Part shown: piece by piece, positions 1 to 5,358 of the stretch
How positions within the stretch are numbered: the stretch's first letter is position 1
Layout of the letters: each line of letters begins with the position of its first letter
Assembly (NCBI GenBank): GCA_030549955.1
Contig: JAUQQI010000268.1
Location: 1-5,358, forward strand
Direction: 5' to 3'
DNA length: 5,358 nt
Source of the DNA: Chloroflexota bacterium
GTDB taxonomy: Bacteria > Chloroflexota > Dehalococcoidia > JAUQQI01
The notes under the pieces: model-generated
Told to the model about the DNA's origin: nothing
Database searches by the model: none
What the model saw: only the letters and a program-made list of their open reading frames with translations
Made by a program: the position numbers and the translations under genes

Positions 1-318
1 ACGGGGACCGGGGCGGTGGGCGCCCTGCTCTGGGCCGCCCTGCGGGCGGGCCACCAGCCGGCGGGTCGGAGCGGCTGGGTCTATTACCTGGTCATCTTTC
101 TGGTCATGGGGGAACTGACCTGGGCCCTGAATTACTGGCCGATCAGCACTGTGGCCGGGGGCGGGACGCTTATGCTGGCGTTCTTCGGTCTTACCCAGCT
201 CGCCGGCGCCCACCTGACCCACACCCTCGACCGCCGCCAGGGGCTTGAGCTGGCCCTCGTGGTCGGCGTTCTCCTGGCGATTCTCTGGACAACCGGGATA
301 AGTCTTAGCAGTGGGTAA
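1..318 (+). CDS. Small polytopic membrane protein, C-terminal part (partial at window edge)
   Basis: The reading frame is open to the first base, so the gene starts upstream. The in-frame GTG at 16 is probably not the true start because the preceding codons also read as hydrophobic protein. About 105 residues are visible. They form three or four membrane segments: one running in from the edge, one around WVYYLVIFLVMGELTWAL, one around STVAGGGTLMLAFFGLTQLA, and a last one around LELALVVGVLLAILWTTGI that ends near the C-terminus. A short loop with HTLDRRQG separates the last two. No catalytic motif is visible and I do not recognise the family firmly. It vaguely resembles small uncharacterised membrane proteins of the DUF5656 kind, but that is a guess. 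The stop codon lies inside the next gene (8-bp overlap), which argues for co-transcription and coupled translation with the nucleotidyltransferase and flippase genes. Confidence 0.7.
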   Translation, partial: TGTGAVGALLWAALRAGHQPAGRSGWVYYLVIFLVMGELTWALNYWPISTVAGGGTLMLAFFGLTQLAGAHLTHTLDRRQGLELALVVGVLLAILWTTGISLSSG

Positions 319-796
319 GGTGGTCTCCCGGGCCGAGCTCGGGCCGGTTCTCGACCGCCTCCGGGCGGCCGGCAGAAAGCTGGTCTTCACGAACGGTGTC
401 TTTGACCTCCTGCACCCCGGCCACGTGCGCTACCTGGCCGCCGCAAAGGCCCTCGGGGATGTGCTTATCGTCGGGCTCAATTCGGATGATTCGGTTCGGC
501 GGCTGAAGGGGCCTGGCCGGCCGGTACAGGATGAGCAGGCCCGGGCCGAGGTGGTGGCAGCCCTTGAGGCGGTGGACTTTGTCGTGGTCTTCGACGAGGA
601 TACCGCCGCCGAACTTGTCAGGTTCATCCGCCCGGATGTTTACGTTAAGGGCGGTGACTACGCTGGGGCCGGACCCGAGCGCTGGCCCGAGGCCGAAATT
701 GTCCGGGGCTACGGCGGCGACGTCCGGACCCTGGAGCTGGTGGCCGGCTATTCGACCTCCGGGATCATCCGGAAAATCGTCGAACGCTGGGGCTGA
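311..796 (+). CDS. rfaE2: HldE-C/RfaE2-type sugar-phosphate nucleotidyltransferase (D-glycero-beta-D-manno-heptose 1-phosphate adenylyltransferase-like)
   Basis: This 161-residue cytoplasmic enzyme belongs to the cytidylyltransferase/HIGH superfamily. It is predicted to join a sugar 1-phosphate to a nucleotide; in the HldE-C family the product is ADP-heptose. The motifs seen are FTNGVFDLLHPGH at 26-38, with the nucleotide-binding HPGH at 35-38; GLNSDDSVRRLKGPGRP at 55-71; VKGGDY at 112-117; and the C-terminal YSTSGIIRKI at 147-156. These match the adenylyltransferase half of HldE better than TagD-type glycerol-3-phosphate cytidylyltransferases, which carry a different first motif and an RTxGISTT-like end. 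Length is normal for a stand-alone domain. The kinase half of HldE is not fused to it and is not in this window. GTG at 311 is chosen because it gives the usual short lead-in (GKVVS) before the first helix; GTG at 320 is possible. No convincing Shine-Dalgarno site is present, so translation probably depends on coupling to the upstream gene. The true sugar substrate is inferred from family only. Confidence 0.9.
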   Translation: MGKVVSRAELGPVLDRLRAAGRKLVFTNGVFDLLHPGHVRYLAAAKALGDVLIVGLNSDDSVRRLKGPGRPVQDEQARAEVVAALEAVDFVVVFDEDTAAELVRFIRPDVYVKGGDYAGAGPERWPEAEIVRGYGGDVRTLELVAGYSTSGIIRKIVERWG

Positions 797-2343
797 TGCG
801 AATCGCCACGGCCAGCCTGATTCTGATGGCCGGGGCCCTGGGCTCGCGCCTCCTCGGGCTCGTCCGGGAGCAGATAATCGCCGCCCTCTACGGCCGCACC
901 CGGGAGACCGACCTCTTTACGGCCGCGGCCCGGGTCCCGACGACCCTCTATGACCTGCTGGTCGGAGGCGTCGTGACGGCCGCCCTGGTCCCGGTCATAA
1001 CCAACTACCTGGAAGAAAATCCCCGGGAGGGTAGCCGCCTCATCAGCACCCTGCTGATACTGGTTTCCGGGGTGCTGGCCGTGGTCACAGCCCTGCTCTG
1101 GGTCTTCGCGATGCCCCTGGCCGAGTTTATCCTGCCCGGCTACAGCCCTGAGGACCGGGCCCTGGCCGGCCAGTTGTTACGGTTGATGGCCCCGGTCCTG
1201 CCGTGCCTTTCGCTCGGGGGCCTGCTGGCCGGGATCAGCGTTGCCCGGCGGCAGTTTGTCTTTCCGAGCCTGGGAGCGGCGGTCCTTAACCTGGTGTTCG
1301 GGCTAAGCGCGGTCGTTTTTCGGCCCGTCGGCGTCACGGCCCTGGCGATAAGTTTTACGGTCGGGGCGGTTGCCCACGGGGTCTGGCAGGCCGGCGGCCT
1401 GCGGGGCCTGAAATTCGGCGCGGAATTTGACCCGTCTCACCCGGGCCTGCGGAAGATTCTTCGCCTGTATATCCCGGTGTTCCTGGGCCTGCTTGTCTCG
1501 ACGGCCGGGGTCGCCTTTGATACGTACCTGGCGTCCTTTACCGGGGCCGGGGACCTGACGGCGATGCGGTTTGCGACGAACATCATCCAGTTCGCCATCG
1601 GGTTCGTGGGCGGGTCCATTGGTCTGGCGGCCCTCCCAACCCTGAGCCGGCAGGCGGCAGCCGAAGCGACCCGGACCGACTACGAGGCGACCTTGACCGC
1701 GATGGTCCGGTGGGTCTGGTTGCTTACCTGGGGCATCGGCGTCGTTATGCTGGTCCTGCGGCGGCCTCTGGTCGGGCTGCTCTTTGAGCGGGGCCAGTTT
1801 GGCCTGGGAGATACCGACCGGACGGCCCTGGCGCTGCTGGCCTATCTGCCTGGCCTCCCGGCTGCTGCCCTGGATCAGCAGCTTATCTACGCCTTCTATG
1901 CCCGGCAGAATACCCTGACCCCGGTACTGGTCGGGGTCTTTGCGGTGGGCCTCTACGCGGTAGCGGCGGTTGCCCTGCTCGGGCCCCTAGGGATGCCGGG
2001 TCTGGCCCTGGCGAACTCGGTCCAGTGGGTTTCCCACGCCGTCGCCATGGTCTGGCTCGCCCGGCCTCTCCTCGGCAATGGTCTTAGGCCCCTGGGGGAT
2101 GCGGTGGGGCGGGGTCTGGCGGCCGGGGTGGTGGCCGGGGCGGTCGCGGCCGGCCTGTCGGCCGCGACGCCGGCCGTTTTACCGGATGGGACGGCCGCGT
2201 ACCTCGGGCAGGTCGGCTTGGGGGGTGGAGGGGGTCTGTTCGCCTACTGGGTTGTCCTCTACCTGCTCCGAACCCCGGAAGCTAATGTTGTTAAAGCCCG
2301 TTTCACAGGGATGCTGAGCCGCGTGATAAAATTTGCTGACTAA
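796..2343 (+). CDS. murJ: MurJ/MviN-family lipid II flippase-like membrane protein (MOP superfamily)
   Basis: This 515-residue polytopic inner-membrane protein has the normal length for MurJ, which flips undecaprenyl-linked peptidoglycan precursor (lipid II) across the membrane. The N-terminal signature runs from SRLLGLVRE (17-25) through TDLFTAAARVP (38-48) to GGVVTAALVPV (57-67). The second half holds FDTYLASF at 241-248 and LPTLSR at 280-285. About 13-14 hydrophobic segments can be traced, with charged loops near 70-82, 203-223, 284-300 and 326-342. By eye, R18, R24 and D39 sit at the same numbers as in E. coli MurJ. The positions matching E. coli R52, E57, D269, R270 and E273 are Y52, G57, T261, N262 and Q265, so the central cavity is unusual. 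The ATG overlaps the previous stop by one base (TGATG), a translational-coupling arrangement. The last 20 or so codons are markedly AT-richer than the rest. It could instead flip another lipid-linked sugar. Family assignment is firm, substrate less so. Confidence 0.93.
   Translation: MRIATASLILMAGALGSRLLGLVREQIIAALYGRTRETDLFTAAARVPTTLYDLLVGGVVTAALVPVITNYLEENPREGSRLISTLLILVSGVLAVVTALLWVFAMPLAEFILPGYSPEDRALAGQLLRLMAPVLPCLSLGGLLAGISVARRQFVFPSLGAAVLNLVFGLSAVVFRPVGVTALAISFTVGAVAHGVWQAGGLRGLKFGAEFDPSHPGLRKILRLYIPVFLGLLVSTAGVAFDTYLASFTGAGDLTAMRFATNIIQFAIGFVGGSIGLAALPTLSRQAAAEATRTDYEATLTAMVRWVWLLTWGIGVVMLVLRRPLVGLLFERGQFGLGDTDRTALALLAYLPGLPAAALDQQLIYAFYARQNTLTPVLVGVFAVGLYAVAAVALLGPLGMPGLALANSVQWVSHAVAMVWLARPLLGNGLRPLGDAVGRGLAAGVVAGAVAAGLSAATPAVLPDGTAAYLGQVGLGGGGGLFAYWVVLYLLRTPEANVVKARFTGMLSRVIKFAD
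2143..2168. repeat. Perfect 10-bp inverted repeat inside the flippase gene
   Basis: The arms GTCGCGGCCG (2143-2152) and CGGCCGCGAC (2159-2168) are exact reverse complements separated by six bases, so the mRNA could form a very stable GC hairpin. A run of four T follows at 2177-2180. The repeat codes for an alanine-rich membrane segment of the MurJ-family protein, where GC-rich alanine codons make such repeats likely by chance. No function is claimed. Confidence 0.5.
2302..2332 (+). promoter_or_regulatory. Candidate internal sigma-70 promoter with extended -10, ahead of the TerC-family gene
   Basis: Within an AT-rich island at the 3' end of the flippase gene, TTCACA (2302-2307; 5 of 6 to TTGACA) is followed after 19 bases by TAAAAT (2327-2332; 5 of 6 to TATAAT). 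The -10 is preceded by TGA at 2324-2326, forming an extended -10 (TGN). Transcription would begin near 2339-2340 and give a leader of about 28 bases before the GTG at 2367. The spacer is two bases longer than ideal, which an extended -10 can tolerate. This is a pattern match only. The AT-richness stands out strongly in this GC-rich setting, which raises the chance that it is real. Confidence 0.4.
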
Positions 2344-2362
2344 GGCGGAGAGCCGGGCTCTC
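2344..2362 (+). promoter_or_regulatory. Shine-Dalgarno-like GGCGGAG partly enclosed in a small hairpin before the TerC-family start
   Basis: The 23-base gap between the flippase stop and the GTG at 2367 contains GGCGGAG (2344-2350), the most Shine-Dalgarno-like stretch there. It lies about 16 bases from the start codon, too far for normal use in linear RNA. GAGAGC (2348-2353) can pair perfectly with GCTCTC (2357-2362) around a CGG loop, so the hairpin either hides the site or brings it nearer the start codon. No U-run follows, so it is not a typical intrinsic terminator. A yybP-ykoY manganese riboswitch, often found before genes of this family, does not fit in this space. Confidence 0.3.
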
Positions 2363-2366
2363 AGCA

Positions 2367-3074
2367 GTGGTTGAACTCATCCCAGCCATCCTTGGCATCG
2401 TAGTGATCGACTTAGCCCTGGCGGGCGATAATGCCGTCGTTATTGGCATGGCCGCTTACCGGCTTCCCCGCCACCAGCGCAATATTGCCATCGCCCTCGG
2501 GGCCTTCGGCGCCATGGCCCTGCGGATCTCCCTTACGGCCGTTGCCGCCCTGGTTCTGGGGTTGCCGCTGCTGCAGTTTATTGGGGGCCTTATTCTGGTG
2601 TGGATCGCCTACAAGCTTCTCCGGCCGGTCGAGGTCACCCACGCCCAGGAGTCCCACGTCGTCGAGGCCGCAACGAGCCTCTGGGAGGCGGTTCAAACGA
2701 TTGTCATTGCCGATATCGTCATGAGCCTGGATAACGTGCTGGCGATCGCCGGGGCCTCGAAGGGGAACATTCCGGTCCTGGTTTTCGGGCTGGTGCTGAG
2801 CATCGCGATTCTGATGGCCGGGGGCCGGCTCGTGGCCAGCATCCTCGACCGGTTTCCCGGCTTTGTCTACCTCGGGTCGGGCATCCTGGCCTGGGTCGCC
2901 GGCGGCATGCTCGTCCACGACAGCTTCGCCCACGCCTACTGGGTCCGGGTTTTGCCGGCGGCCGACTGGGTGGTTCCGGGCGTCGTCACCATCGGGGTCC
3001 TGGCGGCCGGCCTGTTTTACCTTCGCCGCGACGACCTCAAGTGGCTGCGGACCCGTCTTCGCCGGTCGCCGTGA
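2367..3074 (+). CDS. TerC/YjbE-family integral membrane protein, probable metal-ion (manganese) transporter
   Basis: This 235-residue membrane protein has about seven hydrophobic segments, near 4-27, 42-64, 66-84, 108-127, 134-158, 166-183 and 201-219. The two family hallmarks are seen as an internal repeat: DLALAGDNAVVIG (15-27) and DIVMSLDNVLAIAG (116-129). Each places an Asp six residues before an Asp-Asn pair inside a membrane helix, the likely ion-binding residues. The region WIAYKLLRPVEVTHAQE (79-95) followed by a central loop fits the YjbE subgroup. Family members have been linked to manganese export and, in Bacillus, to loading metal onto exported enzymes; that role here is inference. 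The tail is basic (WLRTRLRRSP). GTG at 2367 is the only usable start after the in-frame stop at 2337 that keeps the first helix whole. The next gene begins three bases after the stop, so the two are almost certainly co-transcribed. Confidence 0.9.
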   Translation: MVELIPAILGIVVIDLALAGDNAVVIGMAAYRLPRHQRNIAIALGAFGAMALRISLTAVAALVLGLPLLQFIGGLILVWIAYKLLRPVEVTHAQESHVVEAATSLWEAVQTIVIADIVMSLDNVLAIAGASKGNIPVLVFGLVLSIAILMAGGRLVASILDRFPGFVYLGSGILAWVAGGMLVHDSFAHAYWVRVLPAADWVVPGVVTIGVLAAGLFYLRRDDLKWLRTRLRRSP

Positions 3075-3077
3075 CCG

Positions 3078-4283
3078 ATGCCCGCCCCCGGTCGCCTTCC
3101 TGACAGCCGCCTGATGGGCCGGCGCAGATTTCTGAGCGCCGTCTTCGCCGGCGGGCTGATTCTTGCCGGTCTGCGCCTGGGCGAGTATGACCGGCTACTC
3201 GACCCACTGGTTGGCTGGCCCCGACTTCCTGACCGGCGGCCGCCCCGGGCCCGGTTCTTTACGACCATCGTCCTTTCCAGGCTGATAGACTACCACCGGA
3301 AGGCGACCGGCCGGCGGCCCCGCCTCGAAAGCGTCCTGGACCGGCTGCTCGAACTCCCCTTTAAGGGCTACCGGTTCGGGGTTCCGGTCGCGGCCGCCGA
3401 GGACCCGAATGGCTTCCGCCAGCCGGACATGGTCATCAACGCGGCCCTGAGTCGGGGCAGGGAGGTTTACCTGTCGGTGGGGCTGAAGCTCCCCGGCTAC
3501 CCGGAGTTTTACCCGCCCCGGGGAATGGACCTCCCCAGGTTCGGCCCGTTCCGACCGGCCCCAGCCGAAGAGGAGCGAATTTTTAGGGCCGTGGAGGCAA
3601 TCCTCAAACGCTACGACCGGGTCGGAACCTGGGTCTTCGTTGAAAACGAGGCCCTCGACCCCGTCATGTATGACGGACTCTTTCGCTACCTTCATCCAGA
3701 CTACCTGGTAAGCATCTGCAACCACGTTCGCCGCCTCCTGGCCCCGGACCAGCTCCTGGTTTTGACGACCTTTGTCCCGAGTGCCTGGTTCCTGCGGCTC
3801 CTGGATCAGCTCCGGGAAACAGTTCCCTGGCGGTTCCTCGCCCGCTGGGCTATCGGCCCCTGGTGGATGTTCCCGTCCCGCCGGAGCCTTTATGAAGAGG
3901 CGGACCTGCTCGGCCTGCATCTTTACAAGAAGGTCGTTCAGCCGACCATCTGGGGCGAGTTCCCGGTGAACGCCGAGCACCCCCGCGATTACAATACGCT
4001 TGATATCCTCAGGAATGAGATGCAGCGGCGGGGCAAGGGAGTTATCATCTCGGAGCTCCAGGGTTCACCCTGGGAGCCGGATCTCTGGGCCAAGTTTCAC
4101 GCCGACTGTAATTTCTCGTTTACGCCCGAAGACATCGGCGACCTGGTTCAGGTCGTCCTCAACCGCGGCATCACTCAGGTGGGGATGTGGGACGTCGACT
4201 TCTGGCTCGCGGCCGACGCCGCCGGCGACCCATCCTGGCTCAAGGCCGGCGTCGAGGCCATCGAGCGCTACTCGGAACCCTAG
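3078..4283 (+). CDS. Exported or membrane-anchored glycoside hydrolase-like TIM-barrel protein (clan GH-A type) with Tat-like N-terminus
   Basis: This protein has 401 residues. The N-terminus shows GRRRFLS (14-20), a good twin-arginine (Tat) motif, followed by a hydrophobic stretch at 21-33 (VFAGGLILAGLRL region). There is no AxA cleavage site and no lipobox Cys, so it may stay anchored in the membrane. The rest reads like a (beta/alpha)8 barrel of the GH-A clan. An early strand is YRFGVPVA (98-105), followed by EVYLSVGLKLPGYPEFYPP (129-147), VFVENEALDP (186-195) with the Asn-Glu pair N190-E191 as probable acid/base, LLGLHLYKKV (278-287), GVIISELQGSPW (321-332) with E326 as probable nucleophile, and VGMWDVDFWL (368-377) supplying the usual late-strand Trp. 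It resembles cellulase-like proteins common in uncultured bacteria; substrate unknown. The start is ATG 3078, or ATG 3114 (M13), which would put the RR motif very close to the terminus. Neither has a clear Shine-Dalgarno. Barrel assignment is by motif reading, not by search. Confidence 0.65.
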   Translation: MPAPGRLPDSRLMGRRRFLSAVFAGGLILAGLRLGEYDRLLDPLVGWPRLPDRRPPRARFFTTIVLSRLIDYHRKATGRRPRLESVLDRLLELPFKGYRFGVPVAAAEDPNGFRQPDMVINAALSRGREVYLSVGLKLPGYPEFYPPRGMDLPRFGPFRPAPAEEERIFRAVEAILKRYDRVGTWVFVENEALDPVMYDGLFRYLHPDYLVSICNHVRRLLAPDQLLVLTTFVPSAWFLRLLDQLRETVPWRFLARWAIGPWWMFPSRRSLYEEADLLGLHLYKKVVQPTIWGEFPVNAEHPRDYNTLDILRNEMQRRGKGVIISELQGSPWEPDLWAKFHADCNFSFTPEDIGDLVQVVLNRGITQVGMWDVDFWLAADAAGDPSWLKAGVEAIERYSEP

Positions 4284-4286
4284 CCC

Positions 4287-4320
4287 TCGGCGGGGGCTCT
4301 AAGGCCTCAGCCCCCGCTGA
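4287..4320. terminator. Inverted repeat between convergent genes, probable bidirectional terminator
   Basis: GCGGGGGCT (4290-4298) pairs perfectly with AGCCCCCGC (4309-4317) around a ten-base loop. The stem extends outward through a G-U pair (4289/4318), C-G (4288/4319) and T-A (4287/4320) to about 12 pairs. It starts four bases after the stop of the glycosidase-like gene and overlaps the stop codon of the minus-strand aldehyde dehydrogenase, exactly where a shared terminator is expected. Neither side has a T-run, so it may act as a U-less terminator, with Rho, or as a 3'-end stabilising hairpin. Confidence 0.6.
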
Positions 4321-5358
4321 CAGGCACCACGTCAATCTGAGCCCGCTGAAGCCGACCGGAGTAATCGACGTAGACCGTCTTCCACTCGCTGAAGACGTCG
4401 AGGACCTGCTCGCCCCCTTCCCGGTGGCCGTTGCCGGTCGCCTTCGTGCCGCCGAACGGGGTGTGGACCTCGGCCCCGATGGTGCCGGCGTTCACGTAAA
4501 CGATGCCGGTATAGCTTTCTTCGATAAACCGGAAGGCTTTGTTGACGTCCCGGGTGTAAATCGACGCAACCAGGCCGTATGGGACGTCGTTGTTCACCCG
4601 GGCGGCCTCCTCCAGGGTATCGACAACGATAACCGAGGTGACCGGCCCGAAAATCTCTTCCTGACAGACCCGCATCTCGGGTCGGCAGTTTCCGAGGACC
4701 GTCGGCTTGAAGAAGAAGCCTCTGGCAAGCTCGCCGTCCCGGGCGATTTCGCCCCCGCACAGGATCTCGGCCCCCTCCTGCCGGGCGACGTCCATATAGC
4801 CCGCAATCCGCCGGAGCTGTTGCTCGTTGATCACCGGGCCGACATCAGTATCGGGGTCAAGGCCGTTGCCAAGTCTGAGGCGCTTTGCCCGTTCGACCAG
4901 CCGGCCGGTCAGCTCGTCGACGACGCCCCGCTGAACGATGACCCGGCTGGCGGCAGTGCAGCGCTGACCGGAAGTGCCGAAGGCGCTCCAGACGATGCCG
5001 TCGAGGGCCAGGTCCAGGTCGGCGTCATCCAGGACGATGATGGCGTTTTTCCCGCCCATCTCCAACGAAACCCGCTTGCCGAGCCGGGCGCACTTCTCGG
5101 CGACCTCGGTGCCGACCTCGGTGGACCCGGTGAAGGAGATGAGCCGGACGCCGGGGGCCTCGACCAGGGCGGCGCCGGCCTCCTCCCCGAACCCGACGAC
5201 CATGTTGAGCACCCCGGGCGGCAGGCCCGCCTCTTCAAGGGTCCTGACGAAGTTATAGGCCGAAAGGGGCGTGTCCTCGGCGGGCTTGAAGACAACCGTA
5301 TTGCCGCAGACCAGGGCCGGAATAATCTTCCAGGACGGGATAGCCATCGGGAAGTTCC
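4307..5358 (-). CDS. NAD(P)-dependent aldehyde dehydrogenase (class I ALDH superfamily), N-terminus outside the window
   Basis: This enzyme oxidises an aldehyde to a carboxylate with NAD(P)+. The frame stays open to the window edge and reads NFP immediately before the Met at 5345-5347. That Met is therefore internal: this is the [11 protein letters not shown] stretch, and its Asn is the conserved catalytic one. About 350 residues are visible and about 130-150 are missing. Numbered from that Met, the motifs are KPAEDTP at 21-27 (cofactor binding), FTGSTEVG at 72-79, LEMGGKN at 95-101 with E96 as general base, GQRCTA at 127-132 with nucleophile C130 (codon 4958-4960), and EEIFGP at 230-235. The end, with [16 protein letters not shown] at 297-312 and a [11 protein letters not shown] tail, recalls the ALDH7/AldH-like subgroup, suggesting a semialdehyde or small aliphatic aldehyde, but the substrate cannot be read from sequence. 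It is convergent with the envelope genes and so probably a separate unit; its promoter lies beyond the window. Confidence 0.94.
   Translation of the reverse strand, partial: NFPMAIPSWKIIPALVCGNTVVFKPAEDTPLSAYNFVRTLEEAGLPPGVLNMVVGFGEEAGAALVEAPGVRLISFTGSTEVGTEVAEKCARLGKRVSLEMGGKNAIIVLDDADLDLALDGIVWSAFGTSGQRCTAASRVIVQRGVVDELTGRLVERAKRLRLGNGLDPDTDVGPVINEQQLRRIAGYMDVARQEGAEILCGGEIARDGELARGFFFKPTVLGNCRPEMRVCQEEIFGPVTSVIVVDTLEEAARVNNDVPYGLVASIYTRDVNKAFRFIEESYTGIVYVNAGTIGAEVHTPFGGTKATGNGHREGGEQVLDVFSEWKTVYVDYSGRLQRAQIDVVPVSGG

Noticed and set aside
270..311. Promoter for the nucleotidyltransferase gene around GGACA and ATAAGT
   Set aside because: The -35-like and -10-like boxes are poor and far too closely spaced, and the gene overlaps its upstream neighbour.
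311..796. Glycerol-3-phosphate cytidylyltransferase (TagD) identity
   Set aside because: The FTNGVFDLLHPGH, RLKGPGRP, VKGGDY and YSTSGIIRKI set follows the HldE adenylyltransferase half rather than TagD.
2300..2366. yybP-ykoY manganese riboswitch before the TerC-family gene
   Set aside because: Only 23 bases separate the genes, and the AT-rich end of the flippase gene does not show the conserved riboswitch core or its multi-helix layout. Only one small stem is present.
2412..2933. Minus-strand open frame (173 codons) opposite the TerC-family gene
   Set aside because: It is a shadow frame. The low-complexity Asp/Gly/Asn/Pro composition and lack of domains contrast with the well-matched plus-strand membrane protein.
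3195..3980. Long minus-strand open frame (261 codons) opposite the glycosidase-like gene
   Set aside because: It is the antisense shadow of a GC-rich gene. Its translation is rich in Pro, Gly, Arg and Glu with no recognisable motif or hydrophobic pattern, while the plus-strand frame has clear catalytic motifs.
4332..4760. Minus-strand alternative frame (142 codons) within the aldehyde dehydrogenase gene
   Set aside because: It is an Arg- and Gly-rich out-of-frame reading of a gene whose correct frame carries all ALDH motifs.
5345..5347. ATG as the true start of the aldehyde dehydrogenase
   Set aside because: The frame continues upstream with NFP, a conserved ALDH stretch, so this Met is internal and the gene is cut by the window edge.
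1..5358. Mobile element, CRISPR array, toxin-antitoxin or phage-defence system
   Set aside because: No transposase, integrase, nuclease or toxin-like frames, no regularly spaced repeats and no tRNA or attachment-site duplication were seen. Nearly the whole window is accounted for by six housekeeping-like genes.

Overview
This is a GC-rich bacterial segment (roughly two thirds G+C by eye). It holds five tightly packed plus-strand genes (1-4283) that converge on one minus-strand gene (4307-5358). Both edge genes are cut by the window. The genes look intact and share the same codon style. No RNA genes, insertion sequences, CRISPR arrays or phage genes are visible. The organism cannot be named with confidence. 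High GC, GTG starts, weak Shine-Dalgarno sites and the style of the MurJ sequence (a 'LYDLLVGG' loop where Proteobacteria have 'LLRRIFAEG') suggest Chloroflexota, a deep-branching Bacillota or a related candidate phylum. That placement is inference.

Layout: (1) the C-terminal part of a small polytopic membrane protein, 1-318; (2) a stand-alone HldE-C/RfaE2-type nucleotidyltransferase, 311-796, overlapping gene 1 by 8 bp; (3) a MurJ-family lipid-linked sugar flippase, 796-2343, overlapping gene 2 by 1 bp; (4) a TerC/YjbE-family membrane protein, 2367-3074, after a 23-bp gap that contains a small hairpin; (5) a secreted or membrane-anchored TIM-barrel protein with glycoside hydrolase clan A-like catalytic acids and a Tat-like N-terminus, 3078-4283. 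A strong inverted repeat (4287-4320) lies between the convergent stop codons and probably terminates transcription from both sides. (6) A class I NAD(P)-dependent aldehyde dehydrogenase on the minus strand lacks its N-terminal part because of the window edge.

Genes 1-5 have the spacing of one transcription unit with a cell-envelope theme: sugar-nucleotide activation, flipping of a lipid-linked sugar, an exported carbohydrate-active enzyme and a metal-transport family membrane protein. An AT-rich island at the end of the flippase gene carries a good extended -10 promoter candidate, so the last two genes may also be transcribed on their own. The aldehyde dehydrogenase is probably a functionally separate neighbour.

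The points most worth a second look are the MurJ-family protein, in which several charged cavity residues essential in E. coli MurJ are replaced; the poorly characterised exported glycosidase-like protein; and the internal promoter plus hairpin in front of the TerC gene. I did not find evidence for a wholly new multi-gene system.
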